Shown here piece after piece: positions 14,576-22,907 of a DNA stretch of 64,000 nt. Below the pieces are notes generated by a model that made no database searches, was not told where the DNA came from, and saw nothing but the letters and a program-made list of their open reading frames with translations. Position numbers and translations under genes: made by a program. Positions within the stretch are counted from its first letter, which is position 1, and the number at the start of each line of letters is the position of its first letter. Location of the stretch: assembly GCA_963703385.1 (NCBI GenBank), contig OY969816.1:2976001-3040000 (forward strand), given 5' to 3'. Source of the DNA: Rhodoblastus sp963703385 (GTDB lineage: Bacteria; Pseudomonadota; Alphaproteobacteria; Rhizobiales; Beijerinckiaceae).

Positions 14576-15839
14576 TCACGTATCCCCTCATTTTAAATGA
14601 CCCCGAAAGCGTCGGAGAAAGCAGAGCTTTGGCGTAGGAGATCCTGGTATCGCTCGATGAGGGGCCGGAGTCTCTTCTCCGGCATGTTGGGGATCAGGTC
14701 ATAGAGCAGGCAGCCTTGTCGGAAAAGGGAATGGACGCGGCGCTTGACGGTGCTGGTTCTCAGTTGCCGGTCCATTCCGAGGCTTTCGCCGGCGGCGCCC
14801 AAGAGCGTCAGCAGCAGGATGGCGAAGGCGTTGAGGAGCAAGAGGCGGTCGCGGCGTTGCGGATCGTCGATCCTCAGCGCGTTCATGCCCATTCCAAAGC
14901 GCAAATCCTTGCTGTCTCGAAAGCTGGGCTCGATGGTCCAGCGTTTGGAATAAAGCTTGATGATCTGCGGCGCGGAGAGCGCGCCGCCGCTGGCGGCCAG
15001 ATGCCAGGCCTCCTTCATGCCCGCGGCCTTCACGCATACGACCGCCCCAACCCTTTGGCGGGCGGCGGACACTTCGGCGTCGCGCAGTTTTCGCGCTCGC
15101 CCGCCCTTGCCGACCCAATCGGCGGCCAACCGGGTTTCGCCATCGGCTGCGCTGACGTGGATGTTGCCGCGAAAGCGGATGACATATTGAAAGCCAAGGC
15201 TGCCCAGGAATTCGAATAGTTTGATATCGCCAAAGCCGCGATCGGCCAGAATCGTCGCCGTCACGCCCTCGGGCAGCAGCGCCTTCAGCCGGGACAGGCA
15301 CAAATCCTCGAAATCGTTGCGCTGGTCCTTCAATTCGTCCTTGTCGACGGTCAGCCAAAGCAGCGGCGTGGCTCTTCCGTGGCGCGTGACGAGATGCAGC
15401 GCGAGCGTGGACTGATTGTCGGGATCGAAATCCGTCCAGTCCATCGCCACGACGATGTCGCGCCGCGCTCCAACGACTTCGGGAACCCACGACCCGAACA
15501 ACTCCCAAGGAGCCACGCCCGCGTTGCTCAGCAGCCGGTCGACCTGCTTGATCGCCGACTTCGCGATCAGTCCGCGCGCCGTCGCCAACGCCTGTCCGAT
15601 CAGGCTAACCGCGAGAGCCGCCCCCGTCATCACTCCAAGCGTCCCATTCGCCAAAGACAGAATGCGTTTGGCGTGCAGGTCGTCAACAAAGACGCGGCTC
15701 ACAAATTCATGAACAAAATCAAATCGCTCCTTCGGCGCGCGCATCGCTCTCCCCAACCGGCAGATTCTCCGTCACGCCGCTCGGAAGAATCCCAAATTCG
15801 GGCTTTTTAAAGTCACGCAAAAATGAGGGGATTCATGAG
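14576..15839 (-). mobile_element. IS4-family insertion sequence, complete (1264 bp)
   Basis: One transposase gene is bracketed by imperfect terminal inverted repeats: TCACGTATCCCCTCATTTT at the left and, read on the minus strand, TCATGAATCCCCTCATTTT at the right (17 of 19 identical). Both are flanked by the direct duplication CATCGGTACC (10 bp). All the parts of a recent intact insertion are present. It sits immediately upstream of the ApeA-like gene, splitting it from its promoter. Confidence 0.85.
14593..15756 (-). CDS. IS4 family transposase
   Basis: 387 residues. The DDE catalytic triad is visible: VVAMDWTDFD (first Asp), ILADRGFGD (second Asp), and the YREK signature in YSKRWTIEPSFRDSKD (Glu). 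The beta-insertion typical of IS4 proteins lies between the second Asp and Glu. It is full length, with no stop or shift, so it is probably active. The C-terminus ends 17 bases from the left inverted repeat. Confidence 0.92.
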   Translation of the reverse strand: MGRAMRAPKERFDFVHEFVSRVFVDDLHAKRILSLANGTLGVMTGAALAVSLIGQALATARGLIAKSAIKQVDRLLSNAGVAPWELFGSWVPEVVGARRDIVVAMDWTDFDPDNQSTLALHLVTRHGRATPLLWLTVDKDELKDQRNDFEDLCLSRLKALLPEGVTATILADRGFGDIKLFEFLGSLGFQYVIRFRGNIHVSAADGETRLAADWVGKGGRARKLRDAEVSAARQRVGAVVCVKAAGMKEAWHLAASGGALSAPQIIKLYSKRWTIEPSFRDSKDLRFGMGMNALRIDDPQRRDRLLLLNAFAILLLTLLGAAGESLGMDRQLRTSTVKRRVHSLFRQGCLLYDLIPNMPEKRLRPLIERYQDLLRQSSAFSDAFGVI

Positions 15840-15849
15840 CATCGGTACC
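15840..15849. repeat. IS4-family target-site duplication, right copy (CATCGGTACC)
   Basis: It matches 14566-14575. On the minus strand the preceding bases GAGGGG are the original ribosome-binding site of the ApeA-like gene; after insertion this site leads only into a nine-codon reading frame in the IS end. Confidence 0.8.
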
Positions 15850-16292
15850 CCTCGTTTGCGATCCGTAGCAATATAAAACTATTTCGTAAAACTATATCAC
15901 AGCTAAAATTCGCGCGCGAGAATGCGCGGAAAAAAAACGCGCATTCAAAAGTGCTTGCCGAAGGTTGCGAGAAAAGACCAGATTTCGGCGAGGTCCGCTT
16001 CCGCCGTTTCCGTGATCGTGTCCCTGGCGGTGGTGTAGCTGTGGTTCCGGTTCCGGCGACACTTTACTAAATCCCTTTTTCTCGGCCCCCTTTTTGGCGG
16101 GCGCGCGCATCGCACGCAAAGTGATATAATGACGCCTAAATAGGGATTTAATAACGTGCCACCGTGACCTAATTGACATCACATCGATTTTTGACATTTA
16201 CAGTAAAGTTCAAGTTTCAAAAAAACTCAGGCGATTGAAACCAATCGCAGCCTGTTCGGTTGTTCAGACGAAGCAACATAGGGAGGCTCAAA
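15850..16292. other. Intergenic region: native ApeA-like promoter side, toxin remnant, glycine-rich gene leader
   Basis: 15850-15900 is A/T-rich and on the minus strand contains TATATT-like boxes that may be the native promoter of the ApeA-like gene. 15945-16035 holds a ParE-like remnant (listed). The remainder includes CTAAATAGGGATTTAATAA and TTGACATTTACAG stretches before the glycine-rich gene; TTGACA near 16191 is a plausible -35 box on the plus strand. No complete gene is seen. Confidence 0.45.
15945..16035 (-). pseudogene. ParE/RelE-type toxin N-terminal remnant
   Basis: Minus-strand translation gives ITETAEADLAEIWSFLATF, the pattern 'T..AE.DL.EIW.fia' that opens ParE-family toxins, then stops after GKHF. 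Only about 25 of ~95 residues remain, with no start and no antitoxin gene alongside. It looks like debris of a lost toxin-antitoxin pair. Confidence 0.35.
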
Positions 16293-16748
16293 ATGCTCAT
16301 GAATCGGCTCGCTTCTTATGCTTTCGCCTTCGCCCTGGCTTTCGCCAACTTCGATCCTGCCCTGGCCCTTCCGGTCTCCGCTTCCGGCATAGGCGCCGCC
16401 CCGGCGCCGCAATTGGAGCTGGTGCGGCGCGGAGGCGGCGGACGCGGCGGTGGCGGAGTCCATCGCGGAGGCGGCGGCTTCCATCGCGGCGCGGGCGTGG
16501 CCCACCGCGGTTACGGCGTTCGCGGCGGCGGCATGCGGGCGGGATATGGCGCACGCGCCGGCTATCGCGCCGGCTATCGAGGCGGCGTTCGCGCCGGAGC
16601 CCGAGGGGCATATCGGGTCGGCGGACGCTATTACGGCGGCGTATGGTACGGCACGGGACGACGCTTCTATGGCGGGCGGTGGTGGCCCTATGGGGTCGGC
16701 GGCTGTTGGAGGTCGACCCCCATCGGATTCGTCTGGATTTGCGGCTGA
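16293..16748 (+). CDS. Secreted Gly/Arg/Tyr-rich low-complexity protein
   Basis: 151 residues from the ATG at 16293, with GGGAGG seven bases upstream. Residues 1-26 are a signal peptide (YAFAFALAFANFDPALA). The mature part is dominated by Gly-rich repeats with His, Arg and Tyr (RGGGGRGG, HRGGGGFHRG, GYRAGYRGGVRAG, YYGGVWYG), ending in SAPIGFVWICG-like sequence with Cys. Such proteins occur in the Rhizobiales envelope, but no function is established. The ordinary codon bias of the host suggests it is resident, unlike the preceding island. Confidence 0.7.
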   Translation: MLMNRLASYAFAFALAFANFDPALALPVSASGIGAAPAPQLELVRRGGGGRGGGGVHRGGGGFHRGAGVAHRGYGVRGGGMRAGYGARAGYRAGYRGGVRAGARGAYRVGGRYYGGVWYGTGRRFYGGRWWPYGVGGCWRSTPIGFVWICG

Positions 16749-16803
16749 ACGCTGCGGGGAGAGGGAGAGGCGCCCGTCTTGCGGGGGGCGTCTGTCCGCC
16801 TGG

Positions 16804-18237
16804 TTACCGCACCAGAATGTTGCGGAACTGCCAGGGATCGCTTTCGTCGAGGTCTTCAGGGAAAAAGCCCGGGCGGTTTTGCAGCGGGGTCCAGTCGGTA
16901 TAGGCGCCGATCATTGGGCCGAGATAGGGCGTCTGGATTTCGAGGCAGCGTCGATAGTCGAGTTCGTCGGCTTCCAGAATGCCCTCGTTGGGGTTTTCCA
17001 GCGCATAGACCATGCCGGCCAGCACGGCGGAAGAGACCTGGAGGCCGGTGGCGTTCTGATAGGGGCAAAGTTGGCGCGTTTCCTCGACCGAGAGCTGCGA
17101 GCCGTACCAATAGGCGCCCTTGGAATGGCCGAACAGCAGCACGCCCAGTTCGTCGATCCCGTCCACGATCTCGTGCTCGTCGAGAATGTGATATTTTTCT
17201 TGCGCCTTGCCGCCCTGGCCGAACATTTCGTGCAGCGACAGCACGGCGTCGTCGGCCGGGTGATAGGCGTAATGGCAGGTCGGGCGATAGATCACCTCGC
17301 CCTTGTCGTTGCGCGCGGTATAAAAATCGGCGATCGAGATCGCCTCATTATGGGTGACCAGGAAGCCATATTGCGGGCCGGGCGTCGGGGTCCAGCTGCG
17401 CACGCGGGTGTTGGCGCCCGGCTGCAACAGATAGATCGCCGCACCGCAGCCGAACTTATGAGTGCGACCGTTTTCAGGCGTCCAGGTTTCGTGCGTGCCC
17501 CAGCCGAGTTCGGCCGGCTGCATGCCTTCCGAGACAAAACCTTCCACCGACCAGGTGTTGACGAAAACGCCGCGCGGCTTGGGATTCTTGGCGCGCTGGG
17601 TGTCGCGTTCCGCGATATGGATTCCCTTGATCCCGAGCCGGTGGCTCAGCGCCGCCCATTCCTCGCGGGTTTTCGGCTCCGGCGCCTCATCGCCGAGATC
17701 GGCGGCGAGATTGACCAAAGCCTGTTTCACGAACCAGGACACCATGCCCGGATTGGCGCCGCAGCAGGAAATGGCCGTGGTTCCGCCTGGATTCCTGCGG
17801 CGTGATTCCAGCACCGTCTCGCGCAGGGCGTAATTGGAGCGGTTTTCCGGGCCCAGGTGCTTGTCGAAATAAAAACCGGCCCAGGGCTCGACCACGGTGT
17901 CGATATAAAGCGCCCCGATTTCGCGGCACAATTCCATGATCGCCAGCGAGGAGGTGTCGACCGACAGATTGACGCAGAAACCCTGGCCGCCGCCACGGGT
18001 CAGCAGGGGCGTGAGCAGCTCGCGGAAATTGTCCTTGGTGACGGCGGCCTTGATGAATTCATAGCCGCGCACGTCCACCAGTTCGCGATCGACATCGGTC
18101 GGATCGATGACGACCAGACGTTTCCTGTCGAATTCGAAATGCCGCTCGATCAGCGGCAGCGCGCCCTTGCCGATGGAGCCGAAGCCAATCATCACGATCG
18201 GGCCGGAAATGCGGCCATGAACGGGCCAGTCAGTCAT
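16804..18237 (-). CDS. hss: Homospermidine synthase
   Basis: 477 residues from MTDWPVHGRIS. Motifs: GFGSIGKGALPLIERHF (NAD-binding), SVDTSSLAIMELC, YIDTVVEPWAGFYF, CCGANPGMVSWFVK. The length matches bacterial homospermidine synthase, which makes sym-homospermidine from two putrescines (or putrescine plus spermidine) with NAD as catalytic cofactor. Putrescine would come from the ornithine decarboxylase two genes upstream. This arrangement is common in alphaproteobacteria, where homospermidine replaces spermidine. The gap to the GNAT gene is 226 bases and may carry a promoter; it also includes a fragment of a dispersed repeat (near 18262-18300). Confidence 0.92.
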   Translation of the reverse strand: MTDWPVHGRISGPIVMIGFGSIGKGALPLIERHFEFDRKRLVVIDPTDVDRELVDVRGYEFIKAAVTKDNFRELLTPLLTRGGGQGFCVNLSVDTSSLAIMELCREIGALYIDTVVEPWAGFYFDKHLGPENRSNYALRETVLESRRRNPGGTTAISCCGANPGMVSWFVKQALVNLAADLGDEAPEPKTREEWAALSHRLGIKGIHIAERDTQRAKNPKPRGVFVNTWSVEGFVSEGMQPAELGWGTHETWTPENGRTHKFGCGAAIYLLQPGANTRVRSWTPTPGPQYGFLVTHNEAISIADFYTARNDKGEVIYRPTCHYAYHPADDAVLSLHEMFGQGGKAQEKYHILDEHEIVDGIDELGVLLFGHSKGAYWYGSQLSVEETRQLCPYQNATGLQVSSAVLAGMVYALENPNEGILEADELDYRRCLEIQTPYLGPMIGAYTDWTPLQNRPGFFPEDLDESDPWQFRNILVR

Positions 18238-18463
18238 GATGTTGTCCTTCCGTTTAGGGCGGCTTGTTCCCGCCCCCTTGTGGGGAGGGTTAGGGTGGGG
18301 CGCCGGTTTACTGACCGAGACGCCGCACAAGGTCAAGCGGCCCCGCTGGCGCGCGGCCACATTTGACAAGACATGTGACGGTTTGAAGAAACCCGGCTCG
18401 GCCCACAGGGCCGAGCTTGGAGCGAGGGTTTCGCTGACCGCGATGCGGTCAGCGAAACAACAA

Positions 18464-19030
18464 TCACGCCGCGAGGCGTCGGCCTTCCACGGACGCGGCG
18501 AAACGGCCGTTCGCGCGGACCATTCCCCGCGCGCCCAAAAGCGCGCCGGGCGCCAACTCCAAAGCCAGGAAGCGGTCGAGCGCCACCGGGCCGGGCAGTT
18601 CGAGATGTTCGGCTCCAGCGCGCGAAAAACCGAAACGCTGGTAATAAGGCGCGTCGCCGACCAGCAGCACGGCCTTGTGGCCAAAGGCCCGGGCGCGCTC
18701 CAGCCCCAGGCGGATCAGCGCGCCGCCGAGGCCTTGCGCGCGCTGGGCGGCGCCGACCGCGATCGGGCCGAGCAGAAGGGCGTCGCGGCCTTCCCCGGCT
18801 TCGATCGGCCAGAAGCGCAGCGTGCCGACCAGCACGCCGTCGCGGAGCGCGGAAAAGCTAAGGCCCTGCGCCGGCAGGCGGCCTTCGCGCAGGCGTTCAC
18901 TGGTCTTGCGCCGCCGCTCCAGGCCGAAGGCGCGGTCGAGCAGGGCTTCGCGGGCGAGAAAATCGCGGGAAATTTCCTCGCGGATGATGATCTTGCCGGC
19001 GGCGGCGGTGGCGAAGGCGACAGAATTCAT
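18464..19030 (-). CDS. GNAT family N-acetyltransferase
   Basis: 188 residues. The acetyl-CoA loop is LGPIAVGAAQRAQGLGGALI (motif A, R/Q-x-x-G-x-G/A) and VLLVGDAPYYQRFGFSRAG is motif B, both as in YhbS-like GNATs. It lies between ornithine decarboxylase and homospermidine synthase on the same strand (60 bases after the decarboxylase), so polyamine acetylation is an attractive guess, but the family is too broad to name the substrate. Confidence 0.8.
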   Translation of the reverse strand: MNSVAFATAAAGKIIIREEISRDFLAREALLDRAFGLERRRKTSERLREGRLPAQGLSFSALRDGVLVGTLRFWPIEAGEGRDALLLGPIAVGAAQRAQGLGGALIRLGLERARAFGHKAVLLVGDAPYYQRFGFSRAGAEHLELPGPVALDRFLALELAPGALLGARGMVRANGRFAASVEGRRLAA

Positions 19031-19090
19031 TCGGACCTCCCTTGGGTCGCGAAAGACAGCGCAGGATGACGGAAGACCGCGAACCGGATT

Positions 19091-20233
19091 TTAGATCACG
19101 AAGGACTGCAATGGCGGGAAACCGTTGAAGCCGATGGCGGAATAGGTCGTCGTATAGGCGCCGGTCCCCTCGATCAGCACTTTCGCGCCGATTTCGAGAC
19201 TGACCGGCAGCGGATAGGGCTCTTTCTCGTAGAGCACATCCACCGAGTCGCAGGTCGGGCCGGCCAGCACGCAGGGCTCGCGCGGGTCCGCATCAAAATC
19301 GGTGCGGATCGGATAGCGGATCATCTCGTCCATGGTTTCGGCGAGTCCGTTGAACTTGCCGATGTCGAGATAGACCCATTTCACCTTGTCGTCGTCCGAT
19401 TTTCTCGAAATCAGCACGACTTCCGCCTCGATCATTCCGGCGTCACCGACCATGCCGCGCCCCGGTTCGATGATGGTCTCGGGGATGCGGTTGCCGAAAT
19501 GTCGTCGCAACGCCGCGAAGATCGCGTCGCCATAAGTGCGCACGCTCGACACGCGCTTGAGATAGCGGGCGGGGAACCCGCCGCCGAGATTGACCATCTG
19601 GAGAGCGATTCCCCGCTCGGCCAGTTCGCGGAACACGCCCGCGGCGCTTTTGAGCGCATTGTTCCACATGCGCGGATTGCGCTGCTGCGATCCGACATGG
19701 AAGGACAGGCCATAAGCCTCAAGCCCGAGACGGTGCGCCAGCTCCAGCACGCGGGGCGCCATTTCCGGCGCGCAGCCGAATTTGCGCGATAACGGCCATT
19801 CGGCGCCGTCGCCCTCGCACAACATGCGGCAAAAGACCTTTCCGCCCGGCGCCGCGCGCGCGACCTTTTCCACTTCGGCCTCGCAATCGACAGCAAACAA
19901 CCGGACGCCCAGTTCGTGGGCGCGGAAAATGTCGCGCTGCTTCTTGATCGTATTGCCGAAGGAAATGCGGTCGGGGGTCGCGCCGGCGGCGAGCGCCTGT
20001 TCGATCTCGACCACCGAGGCGCAATCGAAGGACGAGCCGAGGCCGGCAAGCAAAGCCAGAACCTCCGGCGCCGGATTGGCCTTGACCGCGTAAAAAACCT
20101 TGGTGTCCGGCAGCGCCTTGGCGAAGGCGGCGTAATTTTCGCGCACGACATCGAGATCGACGACGAGGCACGGGCCATGATCCAGCCCGTTCTCGCGGCG
20201 GGCGCGGAGGAATTCGAGGATACGATCGGTCAT
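19091..20233 (-). CDS. odc: Ornithine (lysine/ornithine) decarboxylase, fold type III PLP
   Basis: 380 residues from MTDRILEFLRARR. FYAVKANPAPEVL carries the PLP lysine, FHVGSQQRNP and EPGRGMVGDAGMI bind phosphate, and GPTCDSVDVLYE holds the catalytic Cys of the partner subunit. It is of the eukaryotic-like alanine-racemase-fold ODC group. It converts ornithine to putrescine, feeding homospermidine synthase in the same cluster. A 466-base leader with several hairpins precedes it, consistent with RNA-level control. Lysine decarboxylation is a possible side activity in this family. Confidence 0.9.
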   Translation of the reverse strand: MTDRILEFLRARRENGLDHGPCLVVDLDVVRENYAAFAKALPDTKVFYAVKANPAPEVLALLAGLGSSFDCASVVEIEQALAAGATPDRISFGNTIKKQRDIFRAHELGVRLFAVDCEAEVEKVARAAPGGKVFCRMLCEGDGAEWPLSRKFGCAPEMAPRVLELAHRLGLEAYGLSFHVGSQQRNPRMWNNALKSAAGVFRELAERGIALQMVNLGGGFPARYLKRVSSVRTYGDAIFAALRRHFGNRIPETIIEPGRGMVGDAGMIEAEVVLISRKSDDDKVKWVYLDIGKFNGLAETMDEMIRYPIRTDFDADPREPCVLAGPTCDSVDVLYEKEPYPLPVSLEIGAKVLIEGTGAYTTTYSAIGFNGFPPLQSFVI

Positions 20234-20699
20234 CGCGGCATCCCTTCGAAGGGCGGTTTCCCGCCAGCAAGCAAAAGCTTCGGAAAGACGAACGCCAGCC
20301 GTCCGCCTCGCGCGGTGGAGACGCGAGCGGCAGGGAAACGCCGTCCAGGACCGCTCCCGCGGCGTCAAAAACGCCACTTGGCGGTCGGGTGCTGCGCCGT
20401 GGACGCCAAAAGCCCGGAAGGCGGATGCGCCTGCCAAGTTTTATGCGGCCTTCGTTCGGAATGGGAGTTCCCGTTCCGCACGCCCGGCAAGAAAGACAAG
20501 CCTCTTCGGTAAGCCGGCTTTGGATGGCCGGCAGAGACGAAAAAGCCCGGTCCGTCGTTGCTTCAAGTCGCGATCCCCCGTTCAGACGGGGTTCGCCGGT
20601 TCGCCTCCGGCTGCCGGTTTGGTTCTCAGGCGTTTCTCCGGCCTCTTGTCCGAAGTCCCGCCAACCGACACACGACCACAGGCACGTGCGATTTGGGCA
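20234..20699 (-). ncRNA. Long structured 5' leader of ornithine decarboxylase (speF-leader candidate)
   Basis: A clear promoter (20706-20734) starts transcription about 466 bases before the decarboxylase ATG, and no open gene lies in between. The leader contains several strong hairpins, for example the arms CGGAACGGGA/TCCCATTCCG (20457-20478) and GCCGGC pairs near 20513-20534. Rfam describes a conserved 'speF' leader of about this length upstream of alphaproteobacterial ornithine decarboxylases; position and size fit, but I could not align the consensus. Confidence 0.5.
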
Positions 20700-20705
20700 A
20701 GGCGA

Positions 20706-20734
20706 TAAATAAGAACTCCACGCCTTAAGCGCAA
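20706..20734 (-). promoter_or_regulatory. Sigma-70-type promoter for decarboxylase leader
   Basis: On the minus strand TTGCGC (20734-20729), 17 bp, then TATTTA (20711-20706). It is in an A/T-rich patch divergent from the opgG gene. Confidence 0.55.
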
Positions 20735-20904
20735 GTGAAAAATACGAAATTTTCGAATTTTTTGCCGGCTGGAGCGGCGCCGTTTGCGCCCGCCGCGCGC
20801 CGCCGCCGGCAAGACGGCTTGCAGAGGCCGCAAATCGCGGATAGTTCGTAAGTGTCGCGCCCGCCAGAACGGCGTTTTCCGCGCGCCCGCCCCTGGACCA
20901 AACC

Positions 20905-22491
20905 ATGCCTCAGATCGACCGCCGCTTTGTCATCAACGCCATCGCTTTTTCCGGCGCCGCCGCGCTGGCGCCCCGGGTCATCTCCGCCGCGGCGGCGGAA
21001 GGCGCCGGCGCGGCGGACGGCCGGCCGCCGAAGGCCCATTTCGGTTTCGACGACGTGGTGCGGCGCGCGAGCGATCTCGCCGCAGCCCCCTATGACGGAA
21101 CCCCGCCCAAGCTGCCCGACGCCCTCACCAAGCTCGATTTCGACGCCTATCGCGACATCCGCTTCAAGCCCGACAAGTCGCCGATCACCACCGGCCCCTA
21201 TCGGCTGCAATTGTTCCATCCCGGCTTCATCTACAAACGCCCGGTGGTGGTGAGCACGATCCGCGACGGCATTTCCACGCCGATCCCCTTTTCGACCAGC
21301 CTTTTCGACTATGGCCACACGAAATTCGAGAAGAATCTCCCGGTCAATCTCGGCTTCGCCGGCTTCCGCCTGCATTACCCGTTGAATTCGCCCAATGGAC
21401 AGGACGAACTGGTGTCCTTCCTCGGCGCCACCTATTTCCGCTTCCTCGGCCGCGGGGAGGCTTATGGCCTTTCCGCGCGCGGCCTTGCCGTCAACACCGG
21501 CGGCGACGACGAGGAATTCCCTTACTTTCGCGAATTCTGGATCGAAACGTCGAAAAAGACTCCCGATGTCGTGCGCATTTTCGCCCTGCTCGACAGCCCC
21601 TCGGTCACCGGCGCCTACAAGTTCGAGCTGACCCCCGGCGTCGAAAGCGTGATGGAGGTTTCCGCCAGTATTTTTCCGCGCCGCGACAATGTGAAATTCG
21701 GCCTCGCGCCGCTCACCTCGATGATGTTCCTCGGCGAGGATCGCAACTCGGGCAAGCCTTCCGACGACTGGCGCCCCGAACTGCACGATTCCGACGGCCT
21801 GCTGATGCACACGTCGAGCGACGAATGGATCTGGCGGCCGCTGCGCGCGCCGCGCGTCAAGGTCATGTCCACCTTCCCCCAGGGTGACATCAGGGGCTTC
21901 GGCCTCATCCAGCGCGACCGCAATTTCGACCATTACCAGGATCTCGAACTCGAATATGAGATCCGCCCGAGCTATTTCGTCGAGCCGCATGAGGACTGGG
22001 GCGACGGCCGGATCGAGCTGCTGGAGCTCGCGACCAAGGACGAGACCGCCGACAATATTGTCACTTACTGGACGCCGGCCACGCCGCCGCCCTCCGGCAA
22101 GCCTTTCTCCTTTTCCTATCGCATCCGCGCTTTGCTCGACGCGCCGGACCTTTCGCCCGCCGGCCGGGCGGTCAACACCTGGAAGACCTGGCCCAAGGCG
22201 CTCGGCTCGAATGAGAAGGTCGATGTCGGCTCGCGGCGCTTCATCGTCGATTTCGCCGGCGGCGACCTCCCCTTCTATGCGCAGGACCCCAACAGCGTGC
22301 AGGTCACGGCTTCGACGTCCCTGGGCAAGGTGACCCGCACCATTCTCATGCCTAACCCGCATATCAAGGGTTTCAGGGCCTTCATCGACGTCCAGGTCGA
22401 TCCGGGACAGAGCGCCGATGTCAGCGCTTTTCTTCACGCCGGCCCTAAAAAGCTGACCGAGACCTGGCTGGAGCCGTGGATCGCGGAGTAA
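20905..22491 (+). CDS. opgG: Glucan biosynthesis protein (OpgG/OpgD family), Tat-exported
   Basis: 528 residues. The N-terminus MPQIDRRFVINAIAFSGAAA resembles a twin-arginine signal, as in OpgD. The mature protein shows family landmarks: FGFDDVVRRASDLA, YRDIRFKP, LQLFHPGF, FLGATYFRFLGRGEAYGLSARGLA (split here by family residues) and GDIRGFGLIQRDRNFDHYQD. These periplasmic proteins shape the branched backbone of osmoregulated periplasmic glucans. No opgH glucosyltransferase is adjacent. OpgG versus OpgD cannot be separated by eye; the Tat-like signal leans to OpgD. Confidence 0.85.
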   Translation: MPQIDRRFVINAIAFSGAAALAPRVISAAAAEGAGAADGRPPKAHFGFDDVVRRASDLAAAPYDGTPPKLPDALTKLDFDAYRDIRFKPDKSPITTGPYRLQLFHPGFIYKRPVVVSTIRDGISTPIPFSTSLFDYGHTKFEKNLPVNLGFAGFRLHYPLNSPNGQDELVSFLGATYFRFLGRGEAYGLSARGLAVNTGGDDEEFPYFREFWIETSKKTPDVVRIFALLDSPSVTGAYKFELTPGVESVMEVSASIFPRRDNVKFGLAPLTSMMFLGEDRNSGKPSDDWRPELHDSDGLLMHTSSDEWIWRPLRAPRVKVMSTFPQGDIRGFGLIQRDRNFDHYQDLELEYEIRPSYFVEPHEDWGDGRIELLELATKDETADNIVTYWTPATPPPSGKPFSFSYRIRALLDAPDLSPAGRAVNTWKTWPKALGSNEKVDVGSRRFIVDFAGGDLPFYAQDPNSVQVTASTSLGKVTRTILMPNPHIKGFRAFIDVQVDPGQSADVSAFLHAGPKKLTETWLEPWIAE

Positions 22492-22494
22492 CTT

Positions 22495-22893
22495 TTAGGT
22501 CTTGAGCGATGGCGGGGCAAACGCCCGGGGCAGCAGGTCGACGAGGGCAAATGTTTCGACCGCGCCCTGTTCATCCGCGAGATGGACCAAAGCGCCGGCC
22601 CCGAATTCCGCGATGCGCTGGCGGCAAGCGCCACAGGGCGTAATTCTGTCCGGTCCCGGCCCGAGCACGAGAATCTCCGCGATCCGTCTTTCCCCTGCAG
22701 CGATCATCGCCGAGATCGCGGAGGTCTCGGCGCAAACCCCTAAAGGATAAGCGGCGTTTTCCACATTGCAGCCGGAAAAGACCGCGCCGCTTTCGGTGCG
22801 CAAAGCGGCGCCGACGGAAAAACGCGAATAGGGCGCATAGGCCCGCTGTTGCGCCGCCCTGGCTTGGGCGAAAAGCTGTTCGAGGCCTGACAA
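22495..22893 (-). CDS. cdd: Cytidine deaminase
   Basis: 132 residues from a TTG at 22893; GGGAGG lies eight bases upstream, and this gives the normal family length, whereas the upstream GTG (22923) would overlap the previous gene. FSGCNVENAAYPLGVCAE holds the zinc ligand Cys and catalytic Glu, and TPCGACRQRIAEF the two further zinc cysteines. It deaminates cytidine/deoxycytidine to uridine in pyrimidine salvage. Convergent with opgG (3-base gap). Confidence 0.88.
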   Translation of the reverse strand: MSGLEQLFAQARAAQQRAYAPYSRFSVGAALRTESGAVFSGCNVENAAYPLGVCAETSAISAMIAAGERRIAEILVLGPGPDRITPCGACRQRIAEFGAGALVHLADEQGAVETFALVDLLPRAFAPPSLKT

Positions 22894-22907
22894 ATCGCTG
22901 ACCCTCC

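Noticed and set aside
15892..16197. 101-codon minus-strand ORF upstream of the glycine-rich gene
   Set aside because: No family features; a different frame in the same DNA shows the ParE-like remnant, so this is not a credible intact gene.
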